DNA of 64,000 nucleotides, taken from NCBI RefSeq assembly GCF_021869535.1, contig NW_026262690.1, positions 65,356,995-65,420,994 on the forward strand, read 5' to 3'. Positions 44,001-59,000 of the stretch are shown here, piece by piece; position 1 is the stretch's first letter, and the number at the start of each line of letters is the position of its first letter. The position numbers and the translations under genes were made by a program. The notes beneath the pieces were generated by a model. It made no database searches, was not told where the DNA came from, and saw only the letters and a program-made list of their open reading frames with translations. This stretch comes from Mytilus californianus. Taxonomy: Eukaryota > Mollusca > Bivalvia > Mytilida > Mytilidae.

Positions 44001-47000
44001 ACAAAATAACCTCTGGAGTTATCTAAAGACTGCAGATAAAATATTTATACCCCCAAAATTAGATAACAAAATAAAATGTTGTATCTGCTGTTTTCTGAAA
44101 CTACAGATGATGTGTGTATGAGGGTCTGGATGGGATTTACAAAATAAAGAATAATGGGTAAAAGGTGCAGAATGAAGGGCAAAAAAAAAACAAACTAGAG
44201 GCTCTAAAGAGCCTGTGTCGCTCACCTTGGTCTATGTGCATATTAAACAAAGGACACAGATGGATTCATGACAAAATTGTGTTTTGGTGATGGTGATGTG
44301 TTTGTAGATCTTACTTTACTGAACATTCTTGCTCCTTACTATTATCTCTATCTATAATGAACTTGGCCCGGTAGTTACAGTGGAAAATACTTTGTAAAAA
44401 TTTACAAAAATTTACAAAATTTATGAAAATTGTAAAAAATTGACTATAAAGGGCAATAACTCCTTAAGGGGTCAATTGACAATTTTGGTCATGTTGCCTT
44501 ATTTGTAGATCTAACTTTGCTGTACATTATTGCTGTTAACAGTTTATCTCTATCTATAACAATATTCAAGATAATAACCAAAAGCTGCTAAATTTTCTTA
44601 AAATTACCAATTCAGGGGCAGCAACCCAACAATGGGTTGCCTGATTGGTCTGAAAATTTAAGGACAGATAGATCTTGACCTAATGAACAATTTTATCCTC
44701 ATCAGATTTGCTCTAAATGCTTTGGTTTCAGAGACATGAGCCAAAAACTGCATTTTACCCTATGTACTATTTTTTAGCCATGTCGGCCATCTTGGTTCGT
44801 GGGCGGGGTCATCGGACACATTTTTTAAACTAGATACCCTAATGATGATTGTGGACAAGTTTGGTTAAATTTGTCTTAGTAGTTTCAGAGGAGGAGATTT
44901 TTGTAAAAAATTACAAAAAATTACGAAAAATGGTTAAAAATTGACTATAAAGGGCAATAACTCCTTAAGGGGTCAACTGACCATTTTGGTCAAGTTGACT
45001 TATTTGTAGATCTTCCTTTGCTGAACATTATTGCTGTTTACAGTTTATCTCTATCTATAATAATGTTCAAGATAATAACCAAAAACTGCAAAATTTCCTT
45101 AAAATTACCAATTCAGGGGCAGCAACCCAACAACGGGTTGTCTGATTGGTCTGAAAATTTCAGGGCAGATAGATCTTGACCTAATTAACAATTTTATACT
45201 CATCAGATTTGCTCTTAATGCTTTGGTTTCAGAGATATGAGCCAAAAACTGCATTTTACCCTATGTACTATTTTTTAGCCATGTCGGCCATCTTGGTTCG
45301 CGGGCGGGGTCATCGGACACATTTTTTAAACTAGATACCCTAATGATGATTGTGGACAAGTTTGGTTAAATTTGTCTTAGTAGTTTCAGAGGAGAAGATT
45401 TTTGTAAAAGATTACAAAAATTTACGAAAAATGGTTAAAAATTGACTATAAAGGGCAATAACTCCTTAAGGGGTCAAATGACCATTTTGGTCAAGTTGAC
45501 TTATTTGTAGATCTTACTTTGCTGAACATTATTGCTGTTTACAGTTTATCTCTATCTATAATAATGTTCAAGATAATAACCAAAAATGGCAAAATTTCCT
45601 TAAAATTACCAATTCAGGGGCAGCAACCCAACAACGGGTTGTCCGATTCATCTGAAAATTTTCAGCCAGATAGATCTTGACCTGATAAACAATTTTACCC
45701 CATGTCAGATTTGCTCTAAATGCTTTGTTTTCAGAGATATAAGCCAAAATCTACATTTTACCCCTATGTTCTATTTTTAGCCATGGCGGCCATCTTGGTT
45801 GGTTGGCCGGGTCACCGGACACATTTTTTAAACTAGATACCCCAATGATGATTGTGGCCAAGTTTGGTCAAATTTGGCCCAGTAGTTTCAGAGGAGAAGA
45901 TTTTTGTAAAAGTTTACGGACGACGGACGACGGACGACGGACGCAGGACGACAGACGACGGACGCCAAGTGATGAGAAAAGCTCACTTGACCTTTCAGGT
46001 CAGGTGAGCTAAAAAAAGAGAACAATGGACAAAAGGTGCAGAATAAAGGGCAAAAAATACAAAAAAAGAGAACAATGGACAAAAGGTGCAGAATAGAGGG
46101 CAAAAAATACAAAAAAAGAGAACAATGGACAAAAGGTGCAGAATAAAGGGCAAAAAATACAAAAAAAGAGAACAATGGACAAAAGGTGCAGAATAGAGGG
46201 CAAAAAATACAAAAAAGAGAACAATGGACAAAAGGTGCAGAATAAAGGGCCAAAAACACCAAAAAAGAGAACAATGGACAAAAGGTGCAGAATAAAGGGC
46301 CAACAATACCAAACTAGAGGCTCTAAAGAGCCTGTGTCGCTGACCTTGGTCTATGTGCATATTAAACAAAGGAAACAGATGGATTCATGACAAAATTGTG
46401 TTTTGGTGATGGTGATGTGTTTGTAGATCTTACTTTACTGAACATTCTTGATGCTTACAATTATCTCTATCTATAATGAACTTGGCCCAGTAGTTTCAGT
46501 TGAAATTATTTTGTAAAAATTTACAAAATTTATGAAAATTGTTAAAAATTGATTATAAAGGGCAATAACTCCTTAAGGGGTCAATTGACCATTTTGGTCA
46601 TGTTGACTTATTTGTAGGTCTTACTTTGCTGTACATTATTGCTGTTTACAGTTTATCTCTATCTATAATAATATTCAAGATAATAACCAAAAGCTGAAAA
46701 AATTTCTAAAAATTACCAATTCAGGGGCAGCAACCCAACAACGGGCTGCCTTAATGGTCTGAAAATTTAAGGGCAGATAGATCTTGACCTAATGAACAAT
46801 TTTGTGTTTGAAAGATTTGCTCGAAATGCTTTGGGTTTAGATATATGAGCCAAAAACTGCATTTTACCCTATGTACTATTAGTAGCCATGTCGGCCATCT
46901 TGGTTCGCGGGCGGGGTCATCAGACACAATCTTTTAACTACATACCCTATTGATGATTGTTTACAACTTTGGTTAAATTCATCTTAGTAGTTTCAGAGGA

Positions 47001-50000
47001 GAAGATTTTTGTAAAAGATATCAAAAATTTATGAAATATTGTTAAAAATTGACTATAAAAGGGCAATAACTCCTTAAGGGGTCAACTGACCATTTTGGTC
47101 ATGTTGACTTATTTGTAGAACTTACTTTGCTGAACATTATTGCTGTTTACAGTTTATCTCTATCTATAATAATATTCAAGATAATAACCAAATACGGCAA
47201 AATTTCCTTAAAATTACTAATTCAGGGGCAGCAACCTAACAACAGGTTGTCCGATTCATCTGAAAATTCCAGGGCAGATAGATCTTGACCTGATAAACAT
47301 TTTAACCCCATGTCAGATTTGCTCTCAATGCTTTGGTTTCAGAGATATAAGCCAAAATCTACATTTTACCCCTATGTTCTATTTTTAGCCATGGCGGCCA
47401 TCTTGGTTGGTTGGCCGGGTCATCGGACACATTTCTTAAACTAGATACCCTAATGATGATTGTGGCCAAGTTTGGTTAAATTTGGCACAGTAGTTTCAGA
47501 GGAGAAGATTTTTGTAAAAGTTTACGGACGCGGGACGACGGACGACGGACGCCAAGTGATGAGAAAAGCTCACTTGGCCCTTTGGGCCAGGTGAGCTAAA
47601 AAGAGAACAATGGACAAAAGGTACAGAATAAAGGGCCAAAAATACAAAAAAAGAAAACAATGGACAAAAGGTGCAGAATAAAGGGCCAAAAATACAAAAA
47701 AAGAAAACAATGGACAAAAGGTGCAGAATAAAGGGCAAAAAATATAAAGAACAGTGAAAAATAGGCCAAAAAAATAAAAAAAATAGAGAATAATGGAGTG
47801 CTAAAATATAAAAAATGGAGAATAATGGGCAAAAAAAATAAAGAATAAGAGAAAATTTACCCAAAACTTTAAAGAATACACAAATATAGTATTTGTTAAT
47901 AATCTTTAAGAACAACTATATGTTCAGATAAATGACAAAAAATTCTTCAAATAACAAAGAAATACAAAACCCCAAATCTATATTCTTAATATGTACAATA
48001 AATTCTGTGTTTGCAAAAGTCAACTTTACACATTTCAACTTTAAGCTTCAAATGCTATTTGTAACCATCTACCAGTAATTGTCTTTTGATTATTATATCT
48101 AATTTGTTCCAGTTTCATTGAAATTTTTTTGATTGTCTCCTTGTGGAAATGTTATTTTAAATAAAATTGGTGACTGTAAATTCAGAAATTTTTGTGTGCA
48201 TTTATTATTGCGATTTTGAAGAAACACAAAAATTGGAGATTGATTATCGCATACAAGAAGTTTTCAAAATCTGAAATGTAAGTTTTCATCTTTGCCATAC
48301 ATATTCAGTCATAATTTCCGCATTAATTGTTGCATAGCAAAAATTTCTGAATTTACCGTATCATTTTTAATTCAGTCATATGTAAAGTGTATATTCTTTT
48401 CTCTCCCTGTAGTACCATCTGCCTAACTTTCTAACATAGTTGTTTATAGATACAATGTGTTTCAAGGGTGCAAATATTTGCTATTTTCACTATGAATATG
48501 ACAACTTTGGTAAACTTTATCATATGAAAATAATTGTGATAAAAAACAAGATGTACTACTAACGTATATACAAGAGGAATTTCTTGAGCTTGTGGTAAGA
48601 AACATTTATCTGACTCAATCTGAAGACCTTACTCTGACTTTCAGAATGTGAATTTTTCTCTCGCTATGTAGTATGTCTAGTTAATGGTAACTATGTCATG
48701 TCTAATGTACAGTAATTGTTCATATTTTTTACAATATAAAAAAGAAGCTTGTTTCAATTAAAAGTGATGGAAACAAACAAAAAAATATTATACTTTTACT
48801 TTCTTTTTAAAATTTTTATATCTTATTAAGTTTAAATTATCATTAAACTTAAGAGTGCCTTCCATTCCTAGATTTATAAGGCAATTTCAGGAACCCAAAG
48901 CAATCAGTTAACATTTTACACATATTCTTGTAAATAAATGATCATCACCTCTTCTGTCTTTAATAACCGTGTATATAATGTATTGTGCTCATCATAAAAC
49001 TCTCCTTCACCATTCATTTGTCCATAATCACTAAAATATATCTCTTCCGTCTGTGTCCCCTGATGTACCCGCGTCTTTTTCTGTCGTTGAGACATTTTAC
49101 GTTTTGTAGAGTATGTGAGATCTTGATGACCAGGACCTACATAAATGATATTGGCTATTAATAAATAATAAATAAATTCCATTACCATGGAGATGAGTGT
49201 GGTTATATAGATTGCAGCAGGGCATTTATACTGTCTATAAGTATTTTTCAGAACCAACTTTCAACACTAACGATTTTATATTCTATTTTCTTTAAAACAT
49301 AATGCATGCATATCTTCATAATTTAATTTTCTATTTGGTATTTAAAGAGCATATTTTTCATATCATAATTTTCTATTCTTTAACTTAGGTATCACAGTTC
49401 TGAATCATCTGACACAAATGGGGGACAATTCTTGTGCATATCTGAATGATAAAAAGTTTCACGTATTCATCCTAAACTGCAGCTTGATTTTATTGAAATT
49501 TTCTCAATTCTTCAGCCATTCTATAATAAATTACAAGTGTATCATGTTTAGTTTTCAATATATGTTTATAAATCTATATCACAAACTACAATTGGCTTAT
49601 TCAATCAAATTGCCTATCCTCTCTTTATATAGATACAAACCATTTGATACAGAATCCACACGCCGATTACATCCTGCATGTTGTTTACTCCGACATTCCA
49701 TCACAACCAAATCTTTACAATGTTTATGTGCATTTATACCACAATCTGAAATGTAAAGGTACCTATGTCATTGTCAAATTAGTAAAGTTCCTATGGGTAC
49801 AAACTGTGCATCCCTTGTTGTAGATATCTTTCTTTACTGTTATAAATCAATTTTTAAGAAAAAAAACTGGCTTACAAAAATAATATTTTTGTGATAGCTT
49901 ACTTAAGGTTTTCAACAATAACTTACCTTGATGATAAGCTTACTGATGATAATACAGAGTTTAAGTATGCACAATGAGTATATCATAAAGATACCACTAT

Positions 50001-53000
50001 CAAGATCATCTCCTGTTTCTTTGAGGGGTGGAAGGATCTTTTTCTGGATGTCGGGATTAGGCTTTAATTTTTGCAGTAATTCAGGACTGGGCCTTTTTTC
50101 ACAGGAAATCAGGAATTACCCTTATCTGGACTTGGGAATTAATGATAAATTTTTCGGGATCTAGGAAAGAGTGCTCACATGAAACTTGTTAAACCACACA
50201 ACATTTTGTGACTGTACCAAGTCAGGCTATTTGTACATTGTTTTGTTTTGTAGTTGCTGTTTTGTCAATTTTTTCAGAGAAGTCAAGTATATGTTGGGGA
50301 TTGGTGTGGTTTTTGTTGTACTGTTCAGTATTTTTGGTATGAAAGTGTAAGAAAAAGACTTACCTTTACATTTCCAACCTTGTTTAATTAGACCCCATAA
50401 CTGAAACAGACAAAACAGAACAGAATAAACATGTTGATTTCAGAAATAGTACCATGTAATATAAGTTTAACTAATATTTTTTTAATCTTTTTATATTCAC
50501 ACTTAAATATTTTAATTTATTACTTTCTATCTTGAAATTTGACATTGTTTTATTCTAGCAATTTCATAGAACTTTGAGTCTGGCTGTATAAATTTTTAAA
50601 GTGCATTCCAATTGAAAATGTATAAATTAAGAGCCACAAAATCTGAATTAAAATTAACTAATTTATAGTTATGAACTCAGAAGACACATACATGAATTTA
50701 CACAAAGATCTTTATTTTTGCTATTTTAACTTGTTTTGTCTCAAGTTTTCTTTTGAAAATATTAAACATCAGTTTTATTTCCTATACAAATAAGCAATTG
50801 TTAAGAAAAATGAGGAAAGTGAAAATGCCATGAATGTGCTCCAGGTTTTCTTCATATTTTCCCACAAGAGCTAGATGCAAATGCTGACACAGATCCAAAT
50901 AATATAATTTGGTAGCTCAAAAAGATGCGTTGTACTTTATTGAATATTGGAATCTTATATATCCCTAACCCAACTGTTTTTTGTTTTAAATTGTCAGGAC
51001 TAATGGAACACTTACCAGACCAGTACAATGTATACAGAAAGTAGGCTTAAAATATGTAGTCTCATGGAAGTCATGTTTAAAGCTATTTCTTAGAGCATGA
51101 CAATTAGCTCTGAAAAAGTAGGTCTTCATTTCTGCTTTACTTATTTTTCCATCCCTGAAAAAAAACATATAAATTATAAAACGGGTTCTAAAATATCTAT
51201 TTGTTTTCATTTAACTATCTTTAACACCAAACATTTCACCTTGGCCAAATCTTATTTTGATATGTATTTGAAAAAAACTTTATAATTTTATATTGTTTTG
51301 TCATCAGAATGTTTATAGACATGACCTTTTTTATATTATTACATGTTTCTTTTACTGTTCAGATACACTGACCTATTGGGTGACTTTGTTTTGGAAATGA
51401 TGACCTCTCAATGTCTTATTGTTATTTGATTCATTTAGTTGTTTGGCCATTGACTTGAATATGACTTCAATTCAGTAGAGAAATATTTGACATCTGATAA
51501 ATATGAAAATTCAGAAATTTCATGTACTATTGCTTATGAACTGTAAAAAAAAAAAAAATAACAAAAGGAAAGTATATTGGGTAAATATGTATTAGAAAAA
51601 GTCATTGACATAATTTTTAAGACAATGATGTAGCGGAAAAAGATTTAAATGAAGAAAAAAGTTTTATAAGTTTGTACTTCTAAGTTATTATGTAATTGTA
51701 ATATTTATTTCCTTGTTGATAAATTTCAGATGAACAAGAATGTGTTCATAGTACACGGATGCCCCACTCGCACTATCATTTTCTAAGTTCAGTGGATCAT
51801 GAAATTGGGGTCAAAACTCTAATTTGGCATTAAAATTAGAAAGATCATATCATAGGGAACATGTGTACTAAGTTTCAAGTTGATTGGACTTCAACTTCAT
51901 CAAAAACTACCTTGACCAAAAACTTTAACCGGGACGGACGGACGGACAGAGGGATGCAGAGACCGAAAAACATAATGCCCCTAGGTGGGGCATAAAAATT
52001 AAAAGAATAGCTGACATTCTACACATAAAATTCCCTTTACCAGAAAGGTAGTAGGTTGTTGCTATGTATGGATAGTGGGAATTTCCCAACATTCAACTCC
52101 TTGCAGTGACTTAAAGGACATTAAACTTCATCTTTGCACTATAAAAATAAGATGATGTGGTATGATTGCCGATGAGACAACTCTACACCAGAGACCAAAC
52201 GACGTAAAAGTTAACAACTATAGGTCCCCAAATTTAAAGTTTAGGTTTTGTTTTTGGCTTTCTCTAGATCATCTACCTCATTTTTTCAACAGTATATTTG
52301 TACTGAACATTCTTACATGTATTATATCTAGGAAATATAAACAACAATATAGAAATATGACCATCAGATACGTGTACCAACATATATCTAATTACAAATG
52401 AGCAGACAATACAGCTGTTACATTAAAAACTTCATATACACATGTCAATGAACCTATGTGACTTTTGTTGAGGTCTAGCATACTTTTAAACAAATGCCTT
52501 CACAGTTTTACAAAAAAGGTTGATTGAGTTATAATTGAGGGTTTATTGGTCCAGTGATAAAAATTACAGGGATATTTAGGGGGGAATGGGGGCTTTTTCA
52601 GGAAAAAAAAGTACTCAAATTGAAAAAATTCACACATCTTATTTCAGAATTGGAACAGGCAAACATAAGATTCACCTGCCCATTGGAGTGTGAAAATGAG
52701 ACCAAGATCATATAAGATATGTCAGACTGATATATATACTCCTCACAGCCACTCCTTAGTACCAAATATTGTCGACCTGTAGTTACTAAAATTCAAATAT
52801 TATCTTAATAAAGAGCTGCGCCATGAGTGCATGGTACACTTATCTGCCTTTTAGCTCGTCTTTAAGCTTTTAATGAATGTATATGATCAACTAGAAATAC
52901 AGTGAGCACTGCTCAAATAGAACCCCCCATAAAAAAAAGACTTGCACACACAGTGTTACCCATTGACACAAAACATGAATAATTTGGCACTATTAAGGCT

Positions 53001-56000
53001 ACCTCAAGTTTAACTAAGTTGTGGCCTTGATTTTTGAAAGAATAAAATTCTATAACCCTCCAAAGTGTGAAAAATGGACAATTTTCACAATTTTTGATGT
53101 CTGAAAACTGGAAAATTCCCCCTTTTTTATGAATAAAATCCTATAACTCAGAAACGTAAAATCCAAAATTTATAAAAATCCAAAGGGAGCTTATAACAAT
53201 AGATGTGAACAATTCGACAACATTTCATGAAAATTGGTGAAAGCATTTTTGATTAATTGTCAGTATTGATGACAGATCGACGGACAGACAGATGGACAAT
53301 GGTATACCATAATATGTCCCGCAAACGAATGTATGAAAATTTAAAATAACCCCTGGAAGTGGAAATAAGTCATGGAAAACTTTTGTCAGATGGACATATT
53401 TTCCTCACAAACAATATACCTACCAAATAATGTACACCAATCATATGAAGTTACTGCAGAACAGATCTAATCTTGAAACTTCACCTGACCACTTGAGCAT
53501 GAATATTTTGAGATCAGGCTAAGGTCAGGGCAAAGATTGGGTGACAAGATCTGATCATGAAAATCTCCATACATATCTTTATTAATTCAGTTGAAAGTGG
53601 GAATGAGTTAGTTAGAAATTTTAAAACACTATATGCTGTCATGAAAGTTATACCTAACTTTTGCCTACTACAACTTTCATTGAAGATAAGACAAATACCA
53701 ATATCCTAAAACAGGAGCAAATTTTGTTGTCTGAATGTTATAACTTATAACATATAAAACTTACTGATCAGCATCAAGGACAGAAAATGAATCAATAAAT
53801 GGAAAATTCCCTGCAATAGCCTCAAATTCTGCATGTGATATAAACCCATCTCTGTCATGATCATAATTTTTAAACACAGCCTGAAAAACAAATAACGCAT
53901 GAATAACTATACATTCTGTAAATATTTAACTCTTTAATGTAAATATATTAAAGTCACTAGATGTCATTAGGTTTTTTGAATTGTTGGGTTGCTGTCTCAA
54001 TGAAGTTTACCCCATTTCAATTTTAGTAACACTAAGTTCATTATTTATTTCCACAAGAGAAACCTAGAATAACTCAAAACTGGGCTTTAGTTTTGAAACA
54101 GGATAAATAACATGCTAAAATCCCTACCTATTCATATATTTCATTGGAAAATCACAACCTATTTATATATTTTTTACTGATGATAACATTGAATCATTCA
54201 TAATATTAGATAAAAAGATCAGAACACAGTTTTAAGGAAGAGAGGGCGGATTGGTGCAACACTGCAACAGATGCGTTCGCTCTTCTATGTGATGAGACTA
54301 TAACTTAATGCATATTTTTTGGTGTGCATTGATGTTTAAACATTTCTAAAGGTCCTTAAATTATTTTCATTACTTTAAAATTCAAGTTCTATTAAGATTT
54401 TCTGACCATTCTTAGTTAAATTTTGATCAATATATAGTCATAGAAGTTATTTGTAACCAATGCTTTATCCACAGTTTCGGTGTTTATATACAGGTCCAAT
54501 ATAACTGCTGAAATAAATGGTTGTAGATAAATAAACTGTCTAATTAGAGAGTTCCAGTTTTAACATATCCTTTTCTTTGGGGAAAAATATCCATTTAACT
54601 CAGATATTAGGTTTGTTTTTAGTGTGTGGTAACTAGAAGTACACCAGATAGGTACAAACATGTACTTCTTTTCTTCTTTTAATAAGGAAGGGGTCACATT
54701 CATAGGACATTTTTTTCTTGATTATTATCATTAAAAATGTAAGTTTATATTGTTATTTTGAACATGTACAATATTCATATACACATCTCTTATTGCATTT
54801 TATTTTTTTTTTTTTTCTTTGCTTTTTTCAAAAGTTGAACTAAATATTATTTTTTTTTTTCACCAGAGAATTCGAAATTGGTCGAACTAATTGGGCAGCT
54901 TCAAAATATCGTTTTTAATTTCTTTCCTAATCAATAGATAACCAGCAAGGTCATTACTGGGGTTAGAACATGAGTAGTCCATGTTCATCATGGTTATTAT
55001 CTTTTTTTACCCATAGGTTACCTATGGGCAGATATCCAAACATGCCCATAAGTAATTAGCACAGCACATTTTTATAAAAGAATGAAAGCAGACATGAAAT
55101 CAAGTGGTAATGATAGTTAGCTCTACAGTAATATCTTGATAATCTTTATGCTACATGTGGAGCAGGATCTGTTTACCCTTTCGGAGCACCTGACATCTCC
55201 CCCAGGTTTTGGTCAGGTTTGTGATGCTAAATCTTTAGATTTCTATGTTGTGCTTTGTATACTGTAGTTTGTCTTTTGGGCGTTTCTTTGCCATGACTGT
55301 TGTAAGCTTGTAACGGACTTTTGAGTTTGAATATCTCTTTGGTAGCTTCTCCTTTCTTTGAGTCAATATAGAGCCATCAGCTCCTTCTACTTTGTCATGT
55401 ATAAAATAAACATACCTCTACCATATCGTACACATGTTTGTTGATTGTATTTGGATCAGGGGGACTAACTCCTGCCAACCAGTCAGCAAATACTACTGGC
55501 TTGGTAGGTGTGGAAGGCTGTAAAAAAAAAAATAGGTACTTGGAAATCAGAAAATACATAATTTCATTATGAAATATCGTCTTATATTTTGAAATGAAAT
55601 AAGGTTTTCTGACCAAACATTCAAATTTTATAAAATCATGTAAAACAATAGAATGCCCCTGTAATTGTTAAATATCAAGACAAATTTAAAGGAGGGTGGA
55701 AGTGATCACCATTCTGATTAAAATACAGATTACAAGGAACTGACAACACTCTGTTCTACTTTCTGTTCTCGTAATCATTACATCAGCCAATGACATTTTT
55801 GTCTTCAAATGTTTTTAAGGTATGTATCATTACTACAATATCAGAGAATCCTGAAAGATTTTTTTTAAAACAGATACAAGAGTGCCAGTGGAGTGTTGAC
55901 AGATCCTTGTAAGAGAAGCATGGACACAGTATCTGTATTTCAATCAGATAGATCAATCACATAGTTACTTATTAACAACAAGATTTGAAGCAGGGCCTGA

Positions 56001-59000
56001 GGGAATGGGCCAATTAAAAAATTTTTTTAGCTAAAATGCAATTATTTCTTTCAAAAGATATTTCTAGATTGCTGCATGGTGTGACAGAATATTTTTGCCA
56101 TTTTTGTCTTCATTTAACTGAGAGAAAAAAATCATCATATTCTGTCCCTATGTCAGACACAAAAAAATTCAAATTTTGGACAATATAACTCATTTTTAGG
56201 CCATATCTAATAAATATGTATTAATGCCTATGAGTTAAGCCTAATGAGGGCCCCCTGTATTTTTATAAAGAGTTGAATACTTACTGAAGATAATGAGTTT
56301 CGTGGTTCTCTAGCTAATGACAATTCATAAATTTCATCCTCTGTGTAGTGTAAATCTAATGATAGCTATAAACAGAAACAAAAATGGATAACAATGATAT
56401 GTAAAACAATTAATATAGGTGTTCCCACTGTCTGTATCACTCTACTCAGCTCTTCATCAAATTACATATCATGGCTTTTTGACGTCAAATACGATAACCC
56501 CGCCTAAATAACTTAGACCTGTCATAATGAATGAACTGACAATGAAAAAATTTGACCCAAACTTGTCAAGTCATCTTCTGGTTTGCTGGTGAAACAAAGA
56601 AAACACTTGTTTCTTTCATGCAAAATACACAAATATAATCGGATAAATCAATTATCAGATTTTCATCATATTTATTTTGTCAATGTCAGCTACTTGACAC
56701 AATATGAAGCCTCTTCGCTGTGCTCACTCAACATAAACTTCATATTTTGACTCGCAGCTGATATTTTACAATATCAATATGCAGACAACCTGATAATCGG
56801 TACCAATCTTCAAGAGGCTGCTTATCTCCTTATCTTGTATAAACAACTTATCCTGTTGATTGTGTTTTTGGGTTGATGACATATGCCCCATATATATTTT
56901 TTTATCTTTATGTTAATTTAATAAAAAAAAAAAAAGCTACATCAAAATAATTAAGGAAGGGGATTTTAACTGACATAAATTCAAATTACACTTTGTAATT
57001 TACAGAAATAACTGCTTCATTTTTTTTATAACAAACCTAAGTTTTCTGACAGCTTTTATATGAAGCATACTTAGTCATGTTTTGCAATTTCTGTTCTGTT
57101 AAACATGATTCTTTTTTTCTGTAAATACGTCAATGATAAAGGAATCAAATATCAAATAACATCAAATATACACAAGATTCCAATTTCCATTTTATGAATG
57201 AACTGCTCCGGTTGACCTGGGGTCATTTGACGGAAAACGTGTCATAGGACAGGGTGATGTAAAAATATTTGCTTTGTGACATCAAATTTTTCTGGGAAAG
57301 CACCAATTGGAAGATCATGTATTAAAAAGAAAAGGAATATGATAAATAAATAACATCATTCATGACTTCAAAGCATGACAACTATGTAATCTTATCACAT
57401 ATTTGTTACGATTACATTGGGTTTTGCATATGTAATAACCTCAAAATTGCCCGGGGCAATAAAGAGGTTATTGGTTGTTTTGCCCTGATTCCAAATGACG
57501 TGACGCCATTGCGTCCTTAACGACAATGGCAACTAGTAACAATGCACAACCAACAGTTATAGATTTAGCCCCAATTATGCCAAATTCTGGCATTTGTGTA
57601 TTGCCATACTCCAAAATAAGTGGAAATGTGACAATAAATTTCTATGGAGTTATGATAAAAACTAAATTTGAAAATGGGATAAAACTTTTGTGATAAAATT
57701 TTTAAGATTTTACCTGTTATATTTCATTAAATTGTTATAATTGAACTTTTTTTCTCTTTTCTGCAGAACTTAATTATGTGATAAATAGATTATAACATGT
57801 CTTTTCCATATTGGCCCTGGTATCATCCCTCGACCCATATCGGCCCTCGGCTAAAGCCTCAAGGCCGATATGGGAGTCTCAGGATGATACCAGGGCCAAT
57901 ATGGAAAAGGGCATGTTATAATCTATACATATCATATAGGTCCTCTTCAAATGGGCCATATATTTGAATTAAACATATACCATGTACCAATATTGAATAT
58001 GTTATGTACTGGAGTTAACGAGACTCAAGTACAGTAAGTGCAAGACATTCTTTTTTCAAGAATCGACAAATTTCATCAACTGTTAATTCCTGCTCAATAA
58101 AACCTGGTAAATCTAACAATGCAATTTTAATATGATCGTGATATATGACAACTTGATTAATCTTGGATCATTTAATCTAATCATGTGTGAAGATTTTTAT
58201 ATTGATTCTGAGTTAAGTGCATATAGTTCAGTTAGTCATTTCTTTGTTCAAAAGAACCATTCCAAGATTTCTTTGTAGAGTTTTTAGGGGACCTACTTCA
58301 CTACTAAAGGAGAATTTTTGGTAAGAGCCATATTAGGCCCTGAAGAATATTAAGTCCTTATGAATGACTTTTCTGATAAAGTGTTGACATCTACACCCCA
58401 TATAGTTGACAAAATCATCATGATTTCAACTAAAGGAGAAGGGGAAATCACTGGGGGGGGGGGGGGTCTCTTCCTATATGAAGGTATATACATATGTGCC
58501 GCTGGAATGGGTCCCTTTTTTGATATGTCAAATATATCAATGGGGTGCAATTTTATAGAGGAAATATATCAATAGGTAGTAATTGACCAATTGTGATATA
58601 TCAATGGGTCATAATTTTTCAGTTTGTTGTGAAAGATCTTCAATGAATTTCACAAACTCTTTGTCATTAAAATTTCCACATCTGCAGAAACTTATTGACA
58701 CAAGTTTTGTTATTGATCAAATTGTATTACACTGTCACAATTAATAATCTTTACCCACTAGAGTATAGTAAAAAAAAGGTCACATATCGAACCTTTTGCA
58801 CTTATTGGGTAACACATCGATCTATTTGCACTAATCTTGTTGCGTTTATTCTCATTGTGTTTTTACTTGTTATTGTTTATAAAGTTCAATATTTCATATA
58901 AATTAAAGTATATTATATAATTGAAAAGTGTTTTTTATATAATAAGATTGTATATGCATATAGGTACTATTTCAGCTAATTAATATATGAATGGGTTATG

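Larger units (their letters stand above)
41009..48948 (-). other. Last RasGRP intron (7.9 kb)
   Basis: Holds the interspersed repeat 42385-42672, a 51-bp tandem block, two Helitron-like copies set in a ~50-bp array, and a MITE. 41009-42384 and 42673-43298 are AT-rich with nothing recognised. Confidence 0.7.

Noticed and set aside
45888..46369. Overlapping 84-128-codon minus-strand frames ([11 protein letters not shown] repeats)
   Set aside because: Translation of the ~50-bp array. All three minus frames are open because the unit has no stop codon; composition is low complexity.
47496..47915. 139-codon minus-strand frame
   Set aside because: Runs from a Helitron-like end through the degenerate ~50-bp array; repeat-derived.
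48916..49257. 113-codon minus frame as an independent gene
   Set aside because: Its central part is the RasGRP linker exon; the ends are intron sequence beyond good splice sites.
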